A DNA stretch of 32,270 bases from Legionellales bacterium (GCA_947478495.1 CANJVW010000021.1:1-32270), one strand, 5' to 3'. Positions 8,657 through 20,614 are shown, counted from the stretch's first letter. The notes: generated from the letters alone by a model not told the origin. Made by a program: numbers and translations.

Positions 8657-8809
8657 TTACTGCGTGACTGCGCCACAAGATGAGCAACAACAACCAATGC
8701 TGCATCCCGCGCCCGGCAATATCATCGCTGCTTTCGCAACACCCTGTTCTGGCAGAAAAAACAATAACGCACTGCAATGATCAACTATCTTTGTACTGGA
8801 CAATGTCAT
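8657..8809 (-). CDS. TOMM/LAP precursor peptide (streptolysin-S-like), 50 aa
   Basis: A short gene, easily missed: ATG at 8809 with AAGGAGAG eight bases upstream, stop at 8657. The 50-residue peptide has a leader of about 30-35 residues, starting MTLSSTKIVDHCSALLFF and containing LPEQG and AAMILPGAG. The core is GAGCSIGCCCSSCGAVTQ, with cysteines at 36, 40, 41, 42 and 45, serines at 37, 43 and 44, and Thr49. These are all possible heterocyclisation sites. Cleavage could fall near Gly33-Gly35 (inferred). It sits immediately before SagB-, SagC-, SagD- and SagE-like genes. The Cys/Ser run in a Gly-rich tail, small size, strong ribosome site and position make a TOMM precursor the only good explanation; the product structure and activity are unknown. 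Confidence 0.92.
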   Translation of the reverse strand: MTLSSTKIVDHCSALLFFLPEQGVAKAAMILPGAGCSIGCCCSSCGAVTQ

Positions 8810-8868
8810 AGGACTCTCCTTATTGAGTAAATAAAATAAATGATAATGTTAAAAAATATTGCAGAGAA

Positions 8869-8901
8869 GCAGGGGGGCGAAGCGTTCTTTGCGTGCCCAC
8901 C
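8869..8901. repeat. Half copy of dispersed palindromic repeat
   Basis: This stretch (GAAGCGTTCTTTGCGTGCCC and flanks) matches one arm of the long inverted repeat at 26572-26658, with several substitutions and one missing base. It lies in the leader region upstream of the TOMM precursor and downstream of atpC. Probably a decayed mobile or REP-like repeat. Confidence 0.65.
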
Positions 8902-8938
8902 CCACCTTAAAACATAAACTACTACAGAGATGATGGGA

Positions 8939-8967
8939 AAAATAAAATAACGCTACAGTGCTGTAAA
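8939..8967 (-). promoter_or_regulatory. Weak candidate promoter of the TOMM operon
   Basis: On the minus strand TTTACA (8962-8967) and TATTTT (8939-8944) are 17 bases apart. Each matches the sigma-70 consensus at four or five of six positions. It is flanked by two direct copies of TGATGGGAAAAA (8931-8942 and 8981-8992), 50 bases apart. The region is AT-rich, so chance matches are likely. Read-through from the atp operon is an alternative. Confidence 0.25.
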
Positions 8968-9082
8968 AAAATAGCTAGAGTGATGGGAAAAAGAGGTTTT
9001 CTTAAATGGTGCAGAATAGAAAAGAATTAAATCGAAACGAATTAAATCATGAAACAGTTTAGATGGCAAGTATTTTTTATTT

Positions 9083-9502
9083 TTATTTTAATTGTTTTTT
9101 CAAGCGCTGTATCATCCTGATTTGAGCAAGCGCTTCAGCTAATTCAACATTGGCTCGCACAAAATCAATATTAGATCCTTGGTCAGAGAGAGTTTTTTCT
9201 GCGCGCTCTTTTGCCTCAAGTGCGGCAGCTTCATCAATATGATCCGCTCGTATGGCGACATCTGCTAACACGGTCACAAAAAAAGGCTGGATTTCCAACA
9301 AACCGCCATTGACATAAAATATTTTCTCTTCGCCATTCGCAAGTACGGTGCTCACCTCACCTGGCTTTAATGCCGTGAGCAGTGGCGAATGACCAGGCTC
9401 AACACCCAGTCCGCCAACCGCGCCGGATGCAAAAACACGTCGTACTTCGCCTGAAAAAATGGCCGCTTCTGCGCTCACGATGTTTAACATGAGGGTTTTC
9501 AT
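9083..9502 (-). CDS. atpC: ATP synthase F1 epsilon subunit
   Basis: A 139-residue epsilon subunit, of normal length. The N-terminal beta-sandwich has LNIVSAEAAIFSGEV and LGVEPGHSPLLTALKPG; the C-terminal helical hairpin starts around residue 90 (EAAALEAKERAEKTL). It connects the rotor to the c-ring and can inhibit ATP hydrolysis. It starts three bases after atpD and is the last gene of the atp operon. No clear terminator hairpin is seen in the 273 bases before the TOMM precursor gene. Confidence 0.98.
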   Translation of the reverse strand: MKTLMLNIVSAEAAIFSGEVRRVFASGAVGGLGVEPGHSPLLTALKPGEVSTVLANGEEKIFYVNGGLLEIQPFFVTVLADVAIRADHIDEAAALEAKERAEKTLSDQGSNIDFVRANVELAEALAQIRMIQRLKKQLK

Positions 9503-9505
9503 GTT

Positions 9506-10963
<1,458 letters not shown>

Positions 10964-10966
10964 CTA

Positions 10967-11830
10967 TTAAACCGCCGCCGCACCCGCTACAATTTCTGTT
11001 AATTCACGCGTAATCGCCGCTTGTCTCGCTTTATGGTATACCAAATGCAAATCATCCATGAGGTCAGTTGCATTATCGGTTGCGCTCTTCATCGCCACCA
11101 TGCGAGCAGCCTGTTCACACGCAATATTTTCAATCACGCCACGATAGACTTGCGATTCAATGTAGCGTGTTAACAAAAGAGTCAGTAGTTGCTTCGCGTC
11201 ATCTGGCTCATAAATGTAGTCCCAATGATGCTCGGATTTTTCATCTATGGACGGCGTAACGGGCAATATCGCTTGGACCGTTGGCGTCTGCTTCATGGTA
11301 TTTACAAATGCATTAGAACATAAGAATAAAGCATCAATTTTCCCTTCTGTGTAAGCAGTCAACATCACAGAAACCACACCAACCAAATCCGATAACGATG
11401 GCGCATCTCCCATGTGGTCAGCATAACTCAATACATCGCCACCCACGCGCCGAAAAAAACTCTCGGCCTTGCTACCAATCAAGCAAAGCGAAATGTCAGC
11501 GCCTTGGTCTTTTATTTTTTTAATGTGTTGCAATGTGTGTCTTAGCAAGTTGGAATTTAAGCCGCCACATAAACCGCGATCCGTAGTCACGACAATAAAA
11601 CCAGCTCGCTTCATTTCTCTGTTTTCTAAATAGGGATGATGATATTCAGCATGTCCATTCGCTAAATGACCAATAACCGATAATATTTTTACGGAATAGG
11701 GCTGCGCGCGCAACATACGATCTTGCGCTTTACGCATTTTACTCGCTGCCACCATTTCCATAGCGCGGGTAATTTTTTGCGTATTCGCAATGCTTCGGAT
11801 CTTACCGCGAATTTCTTTTGCCGCTGACAT
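10967..11830 (-). CDS. atpG: ATP synthase F1 gamma subunit
   Basis: The 287-residue central stalk subunit. The conserved N-terminus [20 protein letters not shown] and [11 protein letters not shown] are clear, the [11 protein letters not shown] motif is in the middle, and the C-terminal helix has [13 protein letters not shown]. It rotates within the alpha3-beta3 ring. It follows atpA with a ten-base gap. Confidence 0.98.
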   Translation of the reverse strand: MSAAKEIRGKIRSIANTQKITRAMEMVAASKMRKAQDRMLRAQPYSVKILSVIGHLANGHAEYHHPYLENREMKRAGFIVVTTDRGLCGGLNSNLLRHTLQHIKKIKDQGADISLCLIGSKAESFFRRVGGDVLSYADHMGDAPSLSDLVGVVSVMLTAYTEGKIDALFLCSNAFVNTMKQTPTVQAILPVTPSIDEKSEHHWDYIYEPDDAKQLLTLLLTRYIESQVYRGVIENIACEQAARMVAMKSATDNATDLMDDLHLVYHKARQAAITRELTEIVAGAAAV

Positions 11831-11840
11831 GGTTCAACCC

Positions 11841-13382
11841 TTAGATGTATTGTGTCTTAAATTTTTCAATAATCAATTTTAATTGTTTCACAATGTCGTC
11901 ACTGTAATCACCGGTGTCATCAATCCCGCTCATGAAATCAGCATGATGAGCACGGGCAAAAGATAAAATACCGTGTTCAAAATCAGTGACTTTATTCAAC
12001 GGTAATTCATCCATGAAACCTTGGCTCGCCGCGTACAATATGAGCGACATTTCAGAAACCGATAACGGATGATATTGCTTTTGCTTCATGACTTCCGTAA
12101 TGCGCCGACCGCGCTCTAACTGCTTACGCGTTGCATCATCTAAATCGGATAAAAATTGAGAAAATGCTGCCAATTCTCGATATTGTGCCAACACAATACG
12201 AATACCGCCCACGAGTTTTTTGATAATTTTTGTTTGAGCCGCACCACCGACGCGCGACACAGAAAGACCCGCGTTAATCGCAGGACGAAACCCTGAGTTA
12301 AATAAATCAGTTTCTAAAAATATTTGGCCGTCAGTAATGGAAATCACGTTGGTCGATACGAATGCCGAGACATCCCCTGCTTGCGTTTCAATAATCGGCA
12401 GCGCAGTGAGAGAACCTGTTTTGCCTTTTACCTTGCCGTGTGTCATCGCCTCAATATAAGTTGTGTTGACGCGCGATGAACGCTCTAATAAACGCGAATG
12501 CAAATAGAACACATCACCTGGATACGCTTCACGACCTGGTGGACGGCGTAGCAGTAACGATATTTGACGATAGGCCCATGCTTGCTTCGTCAAATCGTCA
12601 TATACGATCAACGCATCTTCGCCTTTATCTCTAAAATATTCGCCCATGGTGCAACCGGCGTACGGCGCAATATATTGCAATGCAGCGGCTTCCGCAGCTG
12701 ATGCTGCAACAATAATCGTATGAGCTAATGCACCGTGTTCTTCTAATTTACGAACGACTGCTGCAATGGATGACGCTTTTTGCCCAATCGCGACATAGAC
12801 ACATTTCACGCCTGTGTTACATTGATTGATGATAGCATCAATCGCGACAGCTGTTTTACCGGTTTGTCGATCGCCAATAATTAATTCACGCTGACCGCGG
12901 CCAATCGGTACCATTGAATCAATCGCTTTGATACCCGTTTGTAATGGTTGCGAAACAGGCTGACGAGAAATTACTCCCGGTGCGACTTTTTCAACAGGAG
13001 CTGTTTTCTTTGTAGGGATAGGTCCTTTGCCATCAATCGGCTGACCCAGCGCATTCACAACACGTCCTAACAATTCTTCGCCCACCGGCACTTCTAAAAT
13101 GCGCCCCGTGCATCGCGCTGTTTGTCCTTCCGCCAAATGGTCTGCACTACCCAATACCACTGCGCCGACATAATCGCGCTCTAAGTTTAACGCTAATCCG
13201 TAGGCATCGCCTTCGAATGCAATCATTTCACCCTGCATCACATCGGTTAAACCGTGAAGCCGGACAATACCGTCTTTCAAGCTGACGATAATACCTTCTT
13301 TTTGCACTTCTGTTTTAATATCAAAGTGTGCAATACGTTCTTTAATAAGATTGCTTATTTCTACAGGACTAAGTTGTTGCAT
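11841..13382 (-). CDS. atpA: ATP synthase F1 alpha subunit
   Basis: The 513-residue non-catalytic nucleotide-binding subunit, the same length as in Escherichia coli. The P-loop GDRQTGKT is at 170-177; [13 protein letters not shown] and the arginine-finger region with SISLLLR-like [29 protein letters not shown] sequence are recognisable. It lies between atpH and atpG, seven and ten bases away. Confidence 0.99.
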   Translation of the reverse strand: MQQLSPVEISNLIKERIAHFDIKTEVQKEGIIVSLKDGIVRLHGLTDVMQGEMIAFEGDAYGLALNLERDYVGAVVLGSADHLAEGQTARCTGRILEVPVGEELLGRVVNALGQPIDGKGPIPTKKTAPVEKVAPGVISRQPVSQPLQTGIKAIDSMVPIGRGQRELIIGDRQTGKTAVAIDAIINQCNTGVKCVYVAIGQKASSIAAVVRKLEEHGALAHTIIVAASAAEAAALQYIAPYAGCTMGEYFRDKGEDALIVYDDLTKQAWAYRQISLLLRRPPGREAYPGDVFYLHSRLLERSSRVNTTYIEAMTHGKVKGKTGSLTALPIIETQAGDVSAFVSTNVISITDGQIFLETDLFNSGFRPAINAGLSVSRVGGAAQTKIIKKLVGGIRIVLAQYRELAAFSQFLSDLDDATRKQLERGRRITEVMKQKQYHPLSVSEMSLILYAASQGFMDELPLNKVTDFEHGILSFARAHHADFMSGIDDTGDYSDDIVKQLKLIIEKFKTQYI

Positions 13383-13389
13383 GCGCCAT

Positions 13390-13923
13390 TCACCTTAAAA
13401 ATTCAAATAATCGATTAAGTTTACCCTTCACGGAACCATCAAACACTATATCCCCTGCCCGCAACAACGCGCCTCCGATGAGATTGATGTCGACTGTACA
13501 CTCGAGTGATATCGCGCGCTTCAGACGCTCCGTTAAGCGCGTTTTCAGTGCGTCCTGTTGTGTTTCATTCAGTACAACCGCTGACACCACTTTCACTGTC
13601 ATACGTTTTTCGTGTTCTTCGCGATAGCCAATAAAGCACGCCGTGATCGCCGCGAGCGCAGGCAAACGACGCTGGCTGGCTAGCAAACGAATAAAGTTTT
13701 TTTGTGCATCATTCAATGCAGATAACCCGTCACAGAATAAATCAGCCAACTGATTTGGCGTCACCTGTGGATGCGTTAAGAGCGCTGCAATTTTTTTATT
13801 TGTCAACAATTGAGCGGCTTGCGTCAATGCGGCTTCCCACTCAGGCAACGCGTACGCCTCCAATGCATAGTGGAATGCCGCTGTTGCATAAGGCCTCGCA
13901 ATCGTTGTTAATTCACCCTTCAT
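13390..13923 (-). CDS. atpH: ATP synthase F1 delta subunit
   Basis: The 177-residue delta subunit, which ties the peripheral stalk to the top of F1. It has the usual N-terminal [12 protein letters not shown] helix and the C-terminal domain with [20 protein letters not shown] near its end. Its ATG overlaps the stop of atpF by four bases. Confidence 0.97.
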   Translation of the reverse strand: MKGELTTIARPYATAAFHYALEAYALPEWEAALTQAAQLLTNKKIAALLTHPQVTPNQLADLFCDGLSALNDAQKNFIRLLASQRRLPALAAITACFIGYREEHEKRMTVKVVSAVVLNETQQDALKTRLTERLKRAISLECTVDINLIGGALLRAGDIVFDGSVKGKLNRLFEFLR

Positions 13924-14390
13924 ATTTCATTGACCAATTCATCCAACAGCGCTGCTTGATCTGTCTCTTTCAACTGCTTTCGAATAATAATCTCAGCACC
14001 CTTCACCGACAATGCAACCAGCTGCTGACGCATCACATCTTTCGCGAGATGCACTTCACGTTCAATCTCGGATTTAGCACGCTCAATTAAACGCTGACCT
14101 TCGTCATGAGCCGCTTGCTTCGCTTCTTCTATCGTTTGAACGGAACGCTTATGCGCTGTCTCCATGATATGTGCTGCATCGCGTTTAGCTTCATTGATCA
14201 GAGACAATGCTTTGTGAGTGGCATGTTCTAACTCAGTTTTAGCGCGATCTGTCGCAGCTAGGCCCTCGGCAATTTTTTGTGCGCGCAGGTGCAACCCCTT
14301 TGTGATCGGTGGCCATATATAGCGCATGGTAAACCACACCAAAATCGCAAAGGTGATGAGCTGACCGAATAACGTTGCATTAATCTCCAT
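13920..14390 (-). CDS. atpF: ATP synthase Fo b subunit
   Basis: The 156-residue peripheral stalk subunit: one N-terminal membrane helix (NATLFGQLITFAILVWFTMRY) and then a long charged Ala-rich coiled coil. Normal length. Translationally coupled with atpH downstream and nine bases after atpE. Confidence 0.98.
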   Translation of the reverse strand: MEINATLFGQLITFAILVWFTMRYIWPPITKGLHLRAQKIAEGLAATDRAKTELEHATHKALSLINEAKRDAAHIMETAHKRSVQTIEEAKQAAHDEGQRLIERAKSEIEREVHLAKDVMRQQLVALSVKGAEIIIRKQLKETDQAALLDELVNEI

Positions 14391-14399
14391 AATGTCTGC

Positions 14400-14708
<309 letters not shown>

Positions 14709-14721
14709 TTAAAATAATAAA

Positions 14722-15510
<789 letters not shown>

Positions 15511-15927
15511 TTAGACCCCTTGTCGCAACAAACAAAGAGCGGATGCACCCCAGAAAGCCAGGATGGCGCCAAGCAATCCGCCTACTGCCTCGATGGTACT
15601 GGCATGGCAATACAACACAACAAGCAAAAACAATGCGCCACTCAACACTAACTTAAACGCTTCACCTGCAAAAAAAGCGATCATGAAACGTGCGGAGAAT
15701 GCTGCACCCGCGCACAGCAACACAACGCGCGTAAAAATAAGCGTCGGCAATACATACGCCAACCCGCCTCCAAAAAAAGAGAGACTGCTTCGCGTTCCTT
15801 TAACTAAAAAAAGCATGAGAGCTAACCCTACTACAATTAGGAACTGATAAAAAATTATACGGGATACAGCGCGACGAACCGATTGTGTTGATAAATCTAC
15901 CAAAAAAAGGCCCTCGAAATTACCCAC
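15511..15927 (-). CDS. atpI: ATP synthase assembly protein AtpI
   Basis: A 138-residue hydrophobic protein with four predicted membrane segments at the head of the atp operon, where AtpI is normally encoded. AtpI helps c-ring assembly. The frame can start with GTG at 15927, but a TTG at 15903 has a better placed GAGGG ribosome site and would remove eight residues, so the start is uncertain. Sequence conservation in this family is low; position supports the call. Confidence 0.88.
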   Translation of the reverse strand: MGNFEGLFLVDLSTQSVRRAVSRIIFYQFLIVVGLALMLFLVKGTRSSLSFFGGGLAYVLPTLIFTRVVLLCAGAAFSARFMIAFFAGEAFKLVLSGALFLLVVLYCHASTIEAVGGLLGAILAFWGASALCLLRQGV

Positions 15928-15944
15928 TCCGCTGATTGCGTCTG

Positions 15945-15973
15945 AGTATAATGAGTTTCATCATGATCTGCAA
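15945..15973 (-). promoter_or_regulatory. Candidate promoter of the atp operon
   Basis: On the minus strand TATACT (15945-15950) matches the -10 consensus at five of six bases and is 17 bases from TTGCAG (15968-15973), a weak -35. Transcription would start near 15938, which fits the TTG start of atpI at 15903 better than the GTG at 15927. Confidence 0.45.
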
Positions 15974-16057
15974 TTGCAATTCGCAACAATAACAGCGCTC
16001 GGTGATTCGAATGTTTTTTTCTAGCCTGAGACAGCTTCTCGCTGTTTGTGACCGACC

Positions 16058-17335
16058 TTATTGAATGAGATCGGCGAAGACCGCTGCTGCGGCATCGATC
16101 GTTCTCGTAATATCCGTTTTGGTATGCGCTATCGACATAAATCCGGCTTCATAGGCAGACGGTGCTAAATAAATTCCTTCCTTTAGCATTCCATGAAAAA
16201 ACTGGTTAAAACGCGCGACATCAGATTGCATTACATCCGCATAGGTTTCTATTTTTTCTGATTCAGTAAAATAGAACCCAAACATCCCGGCAACCATCAC
16301 GGTTTGAAATGGAATATGTAATGCATCCGCACGTGCTTTTAAACCATCACATAACAAGCGTGTTTTTGATTCAAGTGTTTCATAGAAGTGAGGCGCCGAT
16401 ACTAATTCTAAATTCGCGAGCCCCGCTGTCATTGCAACCGGATTACCGGACAATGTGCCCGCTTGGTAAACAGGACCGAGTGGTGCAATGCAGTTCATGA
16501 TATCTGCTCGCCCACCAAATGCACCGACTGGCATGCCACCCCCAATAATCTTACCTAATGTCGTTAAGTCAGGTGTCACACCATACAAATCAGCGGCGCC
16601 TTTCAAACTGATGCGAAATCCTGTCATCACTTCATCAAAAATCAGCAATGCGCCATATTGATCGCACAATTTTCGTAAGCCCGGCAAAAAATCAGGGAGT
16701 GGCAACACACAATTCATATTTCCCGCCACAGGTTCAACGATGACGCCTGCAATATCATTCCCGTATTTTTTAAACAATGCTTCAACGGTTTCTAGCTTGT
16801 TAAAATCCGCGACCAGCGTGTGTTGTGTCACGCTCTCTGGCACGCCGGCGGAACTCGGCACCCCCAAGGTCAGTGCGCCGGATCCGGCTTTAACGAGAAG
16901 CGCATCAGAATGCCCGTGATAGCAACCTTCAAATTTAATAATTTTATTGCGCTTCGTAAAACCCCGCGCTAAGCGGATCGCGCTCATGGTGGCTTCAGTT
17001 CCTGAATTCACCATGCGGATTTTTTCAATGTGAGGCATTAACTCGATGATTTTTTCAGCGAGCAGAATTTCAAGAACGGTTGGCGCACCAAAACTCAAGC
17101 CCTTCTCGATGCAAGCACGAACGGCCGAAATAATAGCGGGATGCGCATGACCTGTAATCATTGGCCCCCAAGAGCCCACGTAATCAATGTAAGATCGGCC
17201 CACTTCATCAGTGATATAGGCGCCCAGTGCTGATTGGATAAATAATGGGTCACCCCCTACGCCATTGAATGCCCGTACAGGTGAATTCACTCCACCTGGA
17301 ATGCTGTGTTTGGCGCGATCAAATAAAGAGTTCAT
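16058..17335 (-). CDS. hemL: Glutamate-1-semialdehyde 2,1-aminomutase
   Basis: A pyridoxal-phosphate enzyme that converts glutamate-1-semialdehyde to 5-aminolevulinate in the C5 haem pathway. The 425-residue length is normal. The PLP lysine is Lys262 in [51 protein letters not shown] and [10 protein letters not shown] are all present. The start [20 protein letters not shown] is typical and has GGGGGAAG upstream. It points away from the rubredoxin gene. Confidence 0.98.
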   Translation of the reverse strand: MNSLFDRAKHSIPGGVNSPVRAFNGVGGDPLFIQSALGAYITDEVGRSYIDYVGSWGPMITGHAHPAIISAVRACIEKGLSFGAPTVLEILLAEKIIELMPHIEKIRMVNSGTEATMSAIRLARGFTKRNKIIKFEGCYHGHSDALLVKAGSGALTLGVPSSAGVPESVTQHTLVADFNKLETVEALFKKYGNDIAGVIVEPVAGNMNCVLPLPDFLPGLRKLCDQYGALLIFDEVMTGFRISLKGAADLYGVTPDLTTLGKIIGGGMPVGAFGGRADIMNCIAPLGPVYQAGTLSGNPVAMTAGLANLELVSAPHFYETLESKTRLLCDGLKARADALHIPFQTVMVAGMFGFYFTESEKIETYADVMQSDVARFNQFFHGMLKEGIYLAPSAYEAGFMSIAHTKTDITRTIDAAAAVFADLIQ

Positions 17336-17422
17336 GCTGTCTTCCCCCTAAGGCCCAATAGTACTCTTTTTTTTATGTCAAGAAAATGGTAACGTAGCTG
17401 CCTCAACCGAAGGAGTGTTCCC

Positions 17423-17593
17423 ATGTATCAACGCTATGTCTGCCTACTTTGTGGTTATATCTATGATGAAGAAAAAGGCTGGCCAGAGGATGGTATTCCG
17501 GCTGGAACGCGTTGGGAAGATGTGCCTTTGACCTGGCAATGCCCCGAATGTGGTGCGTCTAAAGACGAATTCGAAATGGTCGTGTTATCATAG
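17423..17593 (+). CDS. Rubredoxin
   Basis: A 56-residue gene with AAGGAG upstream of the ATG. Two CxxCG knuckles, [19 protein letters not shown] and [13 protein letters not shown], bind one iron. The stretch [16 protein letters not shown] is characteristic. Rubredoxins carry electrons to oxidoreductases. It lies 87 bases from the divergent hemL and five bases before an acyltransferase gene, and is probably co-transcribed with the latter. The redox partner is not identifiable here. Confidence 0.96.
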   Translation: MYQRYVCLLCGYIYDEEKGWPEDGIPAGTRWEDVPLTWQCPECGASKDEFEMVVLS

Positions 17594-17598
17594 GGCTA

Positions 17599-18513
17599 AT
17601 GAAAAAACACATTGCGCTCTTTTGTAACCCTCTCTACTGGCCAGCCTGGCTAGGATTGGGCTTGTTATGGCTGATCACGCGCCTACGCTACCACACACAA
17701 TTATCCATTGGACGCGGACTCGGCCTATTCATTCACCTTTTTCCATCTTCTTTAAAAAGAACGACCGAAACCAATATCGCGCGCTGTTTTCCTGAATTAA
17801 CAACAAAAGAGCGACAAACACTCGTCAAAAAAAACTTTGTGTCCATTGGGATGGGTGTGATTGAGACAGGTATGGCATGGTGGATGTCAAACGATATAAT
17901 TCGCCATTTATATACTATTCATGGCGAAGAACATCTCACGCGCGCCTTAGAGAAAGGAAAAGGGGTCCTTTTTTTAAGTCCTCATTTTTCCTGTCTTGAG
18001 CTCGCCGGTCGTTTATTTGGATTGCATTCACCCTTTGCGGTGATCTATCGTCCGCATAAAAAATCGTTGATGGCATTCATTCATGAGCAATTTCGCGCGC
18101 AGCATTATAACCGCTATATTCCCCGCCATGACGTGCGTCAGATATTAAAAGCACTCGAAGAAAGCCTACCCATTTGGTATGCCTATGATATTGATGGCGG
18201 GTACCGACACAGTGTATTTGCACCGTTCTTTGGTATTCAAGCCTCCTCTATGACCGCCGCAGCGCGCATTGCTCAGTTAAGCGGCGCGACTATCTTACCC
18301 ATTTGCTTTTCACGTCGCGAGGATGGATTGGGCTATGATTTAACTGTTTTTCCACCGCTCGACACTGTCCCAACCGATGATCCCATCCATGATGCATCCG
18401 TTCTCAATCTCGCACTCGAAAACAGCATTCGACTTCATCCGGATCAGTATATTTGGCAATATAAACGCTTTAAAACACGCCCCCCGGGTGAGCCTTCTTT
18501 CTATGAAAAATAA
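17599..18513 (+). CDS. LpxL/HtrB-family lipid A acyltransferase
   Basis: A 304-residue inner-membrane enzyme. One N-terminal membrane segment (LYWPAWLGLGLLWLITRL), the catalytic HxxxxE box as HFSCLE (His129, Glu134), then VIYRPHKKSL, and IWYAYDIDGGYRHSVFAPFFG, which resembles the second conserved block of Kdo2-lipid IVA acyltransferases. It probably adds a secondary acyl chain to lipid A. hldE follows, for LPS heptose precursors, which fits. Which position and chain it transfers cannot be told. Confidence 0.9.
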   Translation: MKKHIALFCNPLYWPAWLGLGLLWLITRLRYHTQLSIGRGLGLFIHLFPSSLKRTTETNIARCFPELTTKERQTLVKKNFVSIGMGVIETGMAWWMSNDIIRHLYTIHGEEHLTRALEKGKGVLFLSPHFSCLELAGRLFGLHSPFAVIYRPHKKSLMAFIHEQFRAQHYNRYIPRHDVRQILKALEESLPIWYAYDIDGGYRHSVFAPFFGIQASSMTAAARIAQLSGATILPICFSRREDGLGYDLTVFPPLDTVPTDDPIHDASVLNLALENSIRLHPDQYIWQYKRFKTRPPGEPSFYEK

Positions 18514-18571
18514 AGATCTCGTCCTCATTTTATGATAGGATAAATTCTTTTAATTTGGCTTAAGAATAAAC

Positions 18572-19993
18572 ATGCGCCTGCCTGACTTTACAAAAGCCTC
18601 CATCCTCGTCGTCGGCGATATCATGCTGGATCGCTATTGGTTTGGCGATACCGCCCGCGTTTCACCCGAAGCGCCCGTCCCTATTGTCAATATTAAACAA
18701 ATCGATGAACGACCGGGTGGTGCAGCCAATGTGGCGCTCAACATAGCGGCGTTAGGGGGGCGCATCACATTGCTTGGACTGGCTGGTCAAGACGATGCCG
18801 CTACACAATTAGAATCTCAACTAACTGCCGCGGGCGTTCAACATGATATTGTGAAAATACCCGGCACCACCACCATCACCAAATTGCGCATCATCAGTCG
18901 CCATCAACAGCTCATTCGTTTGGATTTTGAAGAAACATTCTCTCCGTTTGATCCAGCTATGTTGATCGAACGATTTCAGCGTCATTTAGCCCATACTAAT
19001 CTCGTCATTTTATCCGACTACGCTAAAGGAACGCTCAGCTCTGCTCATGCGCTCATCGAGCTTGCTAAAAAAGCGAATATACCTGTTTTTGTGGATCCCA
19101 AAGGCACTGATTTCTATCGTTACAATGGTGCAAGCGTTATCACGCCCAATTTAAAAGAGTTTGAAGCAATTGTCGGGCATTGCCATACAGAAAAAGAGCT
19201 CGTTCAAAAAGCACAAGCATTTTTACAAACCAGTGCAACTGAAGCGCTATTACTCACCCGTGGTGAGCGCGGCATGACACTGATTGAAAAAAATAAAGAA
19301 GAAGAACATTTGCCCTCGCATGCACGAGACGTATTTGATGTGACGGGTGCGGGCGATACGGTGATTGCCGTATTGGGAGTCGCTGTCGCTGCAGGAGCAT
19401 CTTTGTCACATGCCATGACCTTAGCCAATTTCGCCGCTAGTCTTGTCGTCTCAAAGTTGGGGGCCGCAAGCGTCAGTGCGCCCGAATTGCAAGCGGGCTT
19501 TACCCATGCAGCCGACGATACCCTGTCAGGCGTTTTAGACGAAGAGCGGCTCGCACACGCCATTGCAAATGCGAAACGCGCCGGTAAGCGCGTTGTTTTC
19601 ACCAATGGCTGTTTTGACATTCTGCATGCAGGACATGTCACCTATTTGCAACAAGCGAAACAACTGGGTGATTACTTAATCGTTGCGATTAACGATGACG
19701 CCTCTGTCAAACGTTTAAAAGGATCTAAGCGACCCATCAATACGGTCGAACAACGCATGGCGGTGTTAGTGAGCATTGGTGTGGTTGATTGGGTCACCTC
19801 CTTTTCAGATGACACGCCCGAACGATTACTAAGAAAGCTACAGCCTGACACCTTGATCAAAGGAGGTGACTACACGCCCGATCAAGTGGTTGGCGCCGAT
19901 ATTGTATTAAGTTATGGCGGCGATGTGCGCGTGCTCGGGCTCGTCAAAAATATTTCGACTACATCAATCATCGATCGATGCACTAAGGAGTAA
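18572..19993 (+). CDS. hldE: Bifunctional heptose-7-phosphate kinase / heptose-1-phosphate adenylyltransferase
   Basis: A 473-residue fusion of normal length. The N-terminal PfkB-type kinase has VVGDIMLDRYWFGDT, ERPGGAANVALNIAALGG and the catalytic DVTGAGDTVIA near residue 260. The C-terminal cytidylyltransferase-like domain starts near residue 341 with FTNGCFDILHAGHVTYL (HxGH). Together they make ADP-heptose for LPS core. gmk begins seven bases after its stop. Confidence 0.98.
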   Translation: MRLPDFTKASILVVGDIMLDRYWFGDTARVSPEAPVPIVNIKQIDERPGGAANVALNIAALGGRITLLGLAGQDDAATQLESQLTAAGVQHDIVKIPGTTTITKLRIISRHQQLIRLDFEETFSPFDPAMLIERFQRHLAHTNLVILSDYAKGTLSSAHALIELAKKANIPVFVDPKGTDFYRYNGASVITPNLKEFEAIVGHCHTEKELVQKAQAFLQTSATEALLLTRGERGMTLIEKNKEEEHLPSHARDVFDVTGAGDTVIAVLGVAVAAGASLSHAMTLANFAASLVVSKLGAASVSAPELQAGFTHAADDTLSGVLDEERLAHAIANAKRAGKRVVFTNGCFDILHAGHVTYLQQAKQLGDYLIVAINDDASVKRLKGSKRPINTVEQRMAVLVSIGVVDWVTSFSDDTPERLLRKLQPDTLIKGGDYTPDQVVGADIVLSYGGDVRVLGLVKNISTTSIIDRCTKE

Positions 19994-19999
19994 AAGTAT

Positions 20000-20614
20000 A
20001 TGCGTGGAACGCTTTATGTCATTGCCGCACCCTCTGGCACCGGGAAAACAACCTTAGTGAAAACACTGATCCCCTCTTTATCGGATATCACGGTTTCCAC
20101 CTCACATACGACCCGCCCACAGCGCCCTGCGGAAGTCGACACAGTTAACTATTATTTTATTTCAAAAAATACCTTTGAAAAAATGATTGATCATCATGAT
20201 TTTATAGAATACGCGACGGTGTTTAAGCATTATTACGGCACATCACGTCATTGGGTCGAAAACACGCTGGCTCAAGGCAAAGATGTGATTTTAGAAATTG
20301 ATTGGCAAGGTTGTCAGCAAATTAAAAAAATGCTGCCCGATTGCATCAGCATTTTTATTCTACCTCCCTCGCTGCATGATTTAGAGCAACGCTTAAAACA
20401 CCGCGCACAAGACAGCGATGAAGTGATCGAGCAACGCTTATCCGACGCGAAAGAAACGCTGTCGCATATTAAAGAATTTGACTACCTGGTTCTCAATGCG
20501 GATTTTGAAACGGCCGTGAATGATATTCGATCCATCATCAAGGCGCATCGCTTGTTACAAAAACCGCAGTCGGCGCGATTGGCGGGGTTATTGGCGGAAT
20601 TTGTAAGTGGTTAA
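20000..20614 (+). CDS. gmk: Guanylate kinase
   Basis: A 204-residue enzyme that phosphorylates GMP to GDP. P-loop APSGTGKTTLV (residues 10-20), the GMP-binding SHTTRPQRPAEVDTVNYYF and EIDWQGCQQIK are clear. It is last in the rubredoxin-acyltransferase-hldE-gmk group and ends 13 bases from a convergent gene; no terminator hairpin is seen. Confidence 0.98.
   Translation: MRGTLYVIAAPSGTGKTTLVKTLIPSLSDITVSTSHTTRPQRPAEVDTVNYYFISKNTFEKMIDHHDFIEYATVFKHYYGTSRHWVENTLAQGKDVILEIDWQGCQQIKKMLPDCISIFILPPSLHDLEQRLKHRAQDSDEVIEQRLSDAKETLSHIKEFDYLVLNADFETAVNDIRSIIKAHRLLQKPQSARLAGLLAEFVSG

Larger units (their letters stand above)
8810..9082. other. Gap between atpC and the TOMM precursor
   Basis: AT-rich and without a credible gene. 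It holds the repeat half copy (8869-8901), two TGATGGGAAAAA direct repeats, and two GAATTAAATC copies (9024-9033 and 9039-9048). The last 30 bases carry the strong ribosome site of the precursor gene. It presumably contains the TOMM promoter. Confidence 0.5.

Noticed and set aside
8571..8777. Minus-strand 68-codon frame overlapping the TOMM precursor and sagB
   Set aside because: It is another frame of the same DNA, lacks a ribosome site, and destroys the Cys-rich core that fits the operon.
16020..16050. Hairpin ACAGC...GCTGT downstream of hemL as a terminator
   Set aside because: The stem is five pairs and no U-tract follows on the hemL strand.
17345..17395. Consensus TTGACA upstream of hemL as a promoter
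   Set aside because: The -35 match is perfect, but the best -10 (TATTGG) is poor and the spacer is only 15 bases; not enough to annotate.
19204..19641. Minus-strand 145-codon frame inside hldE
   Set aside because: Antisense shadow of the conserved kinase and transferase domains.
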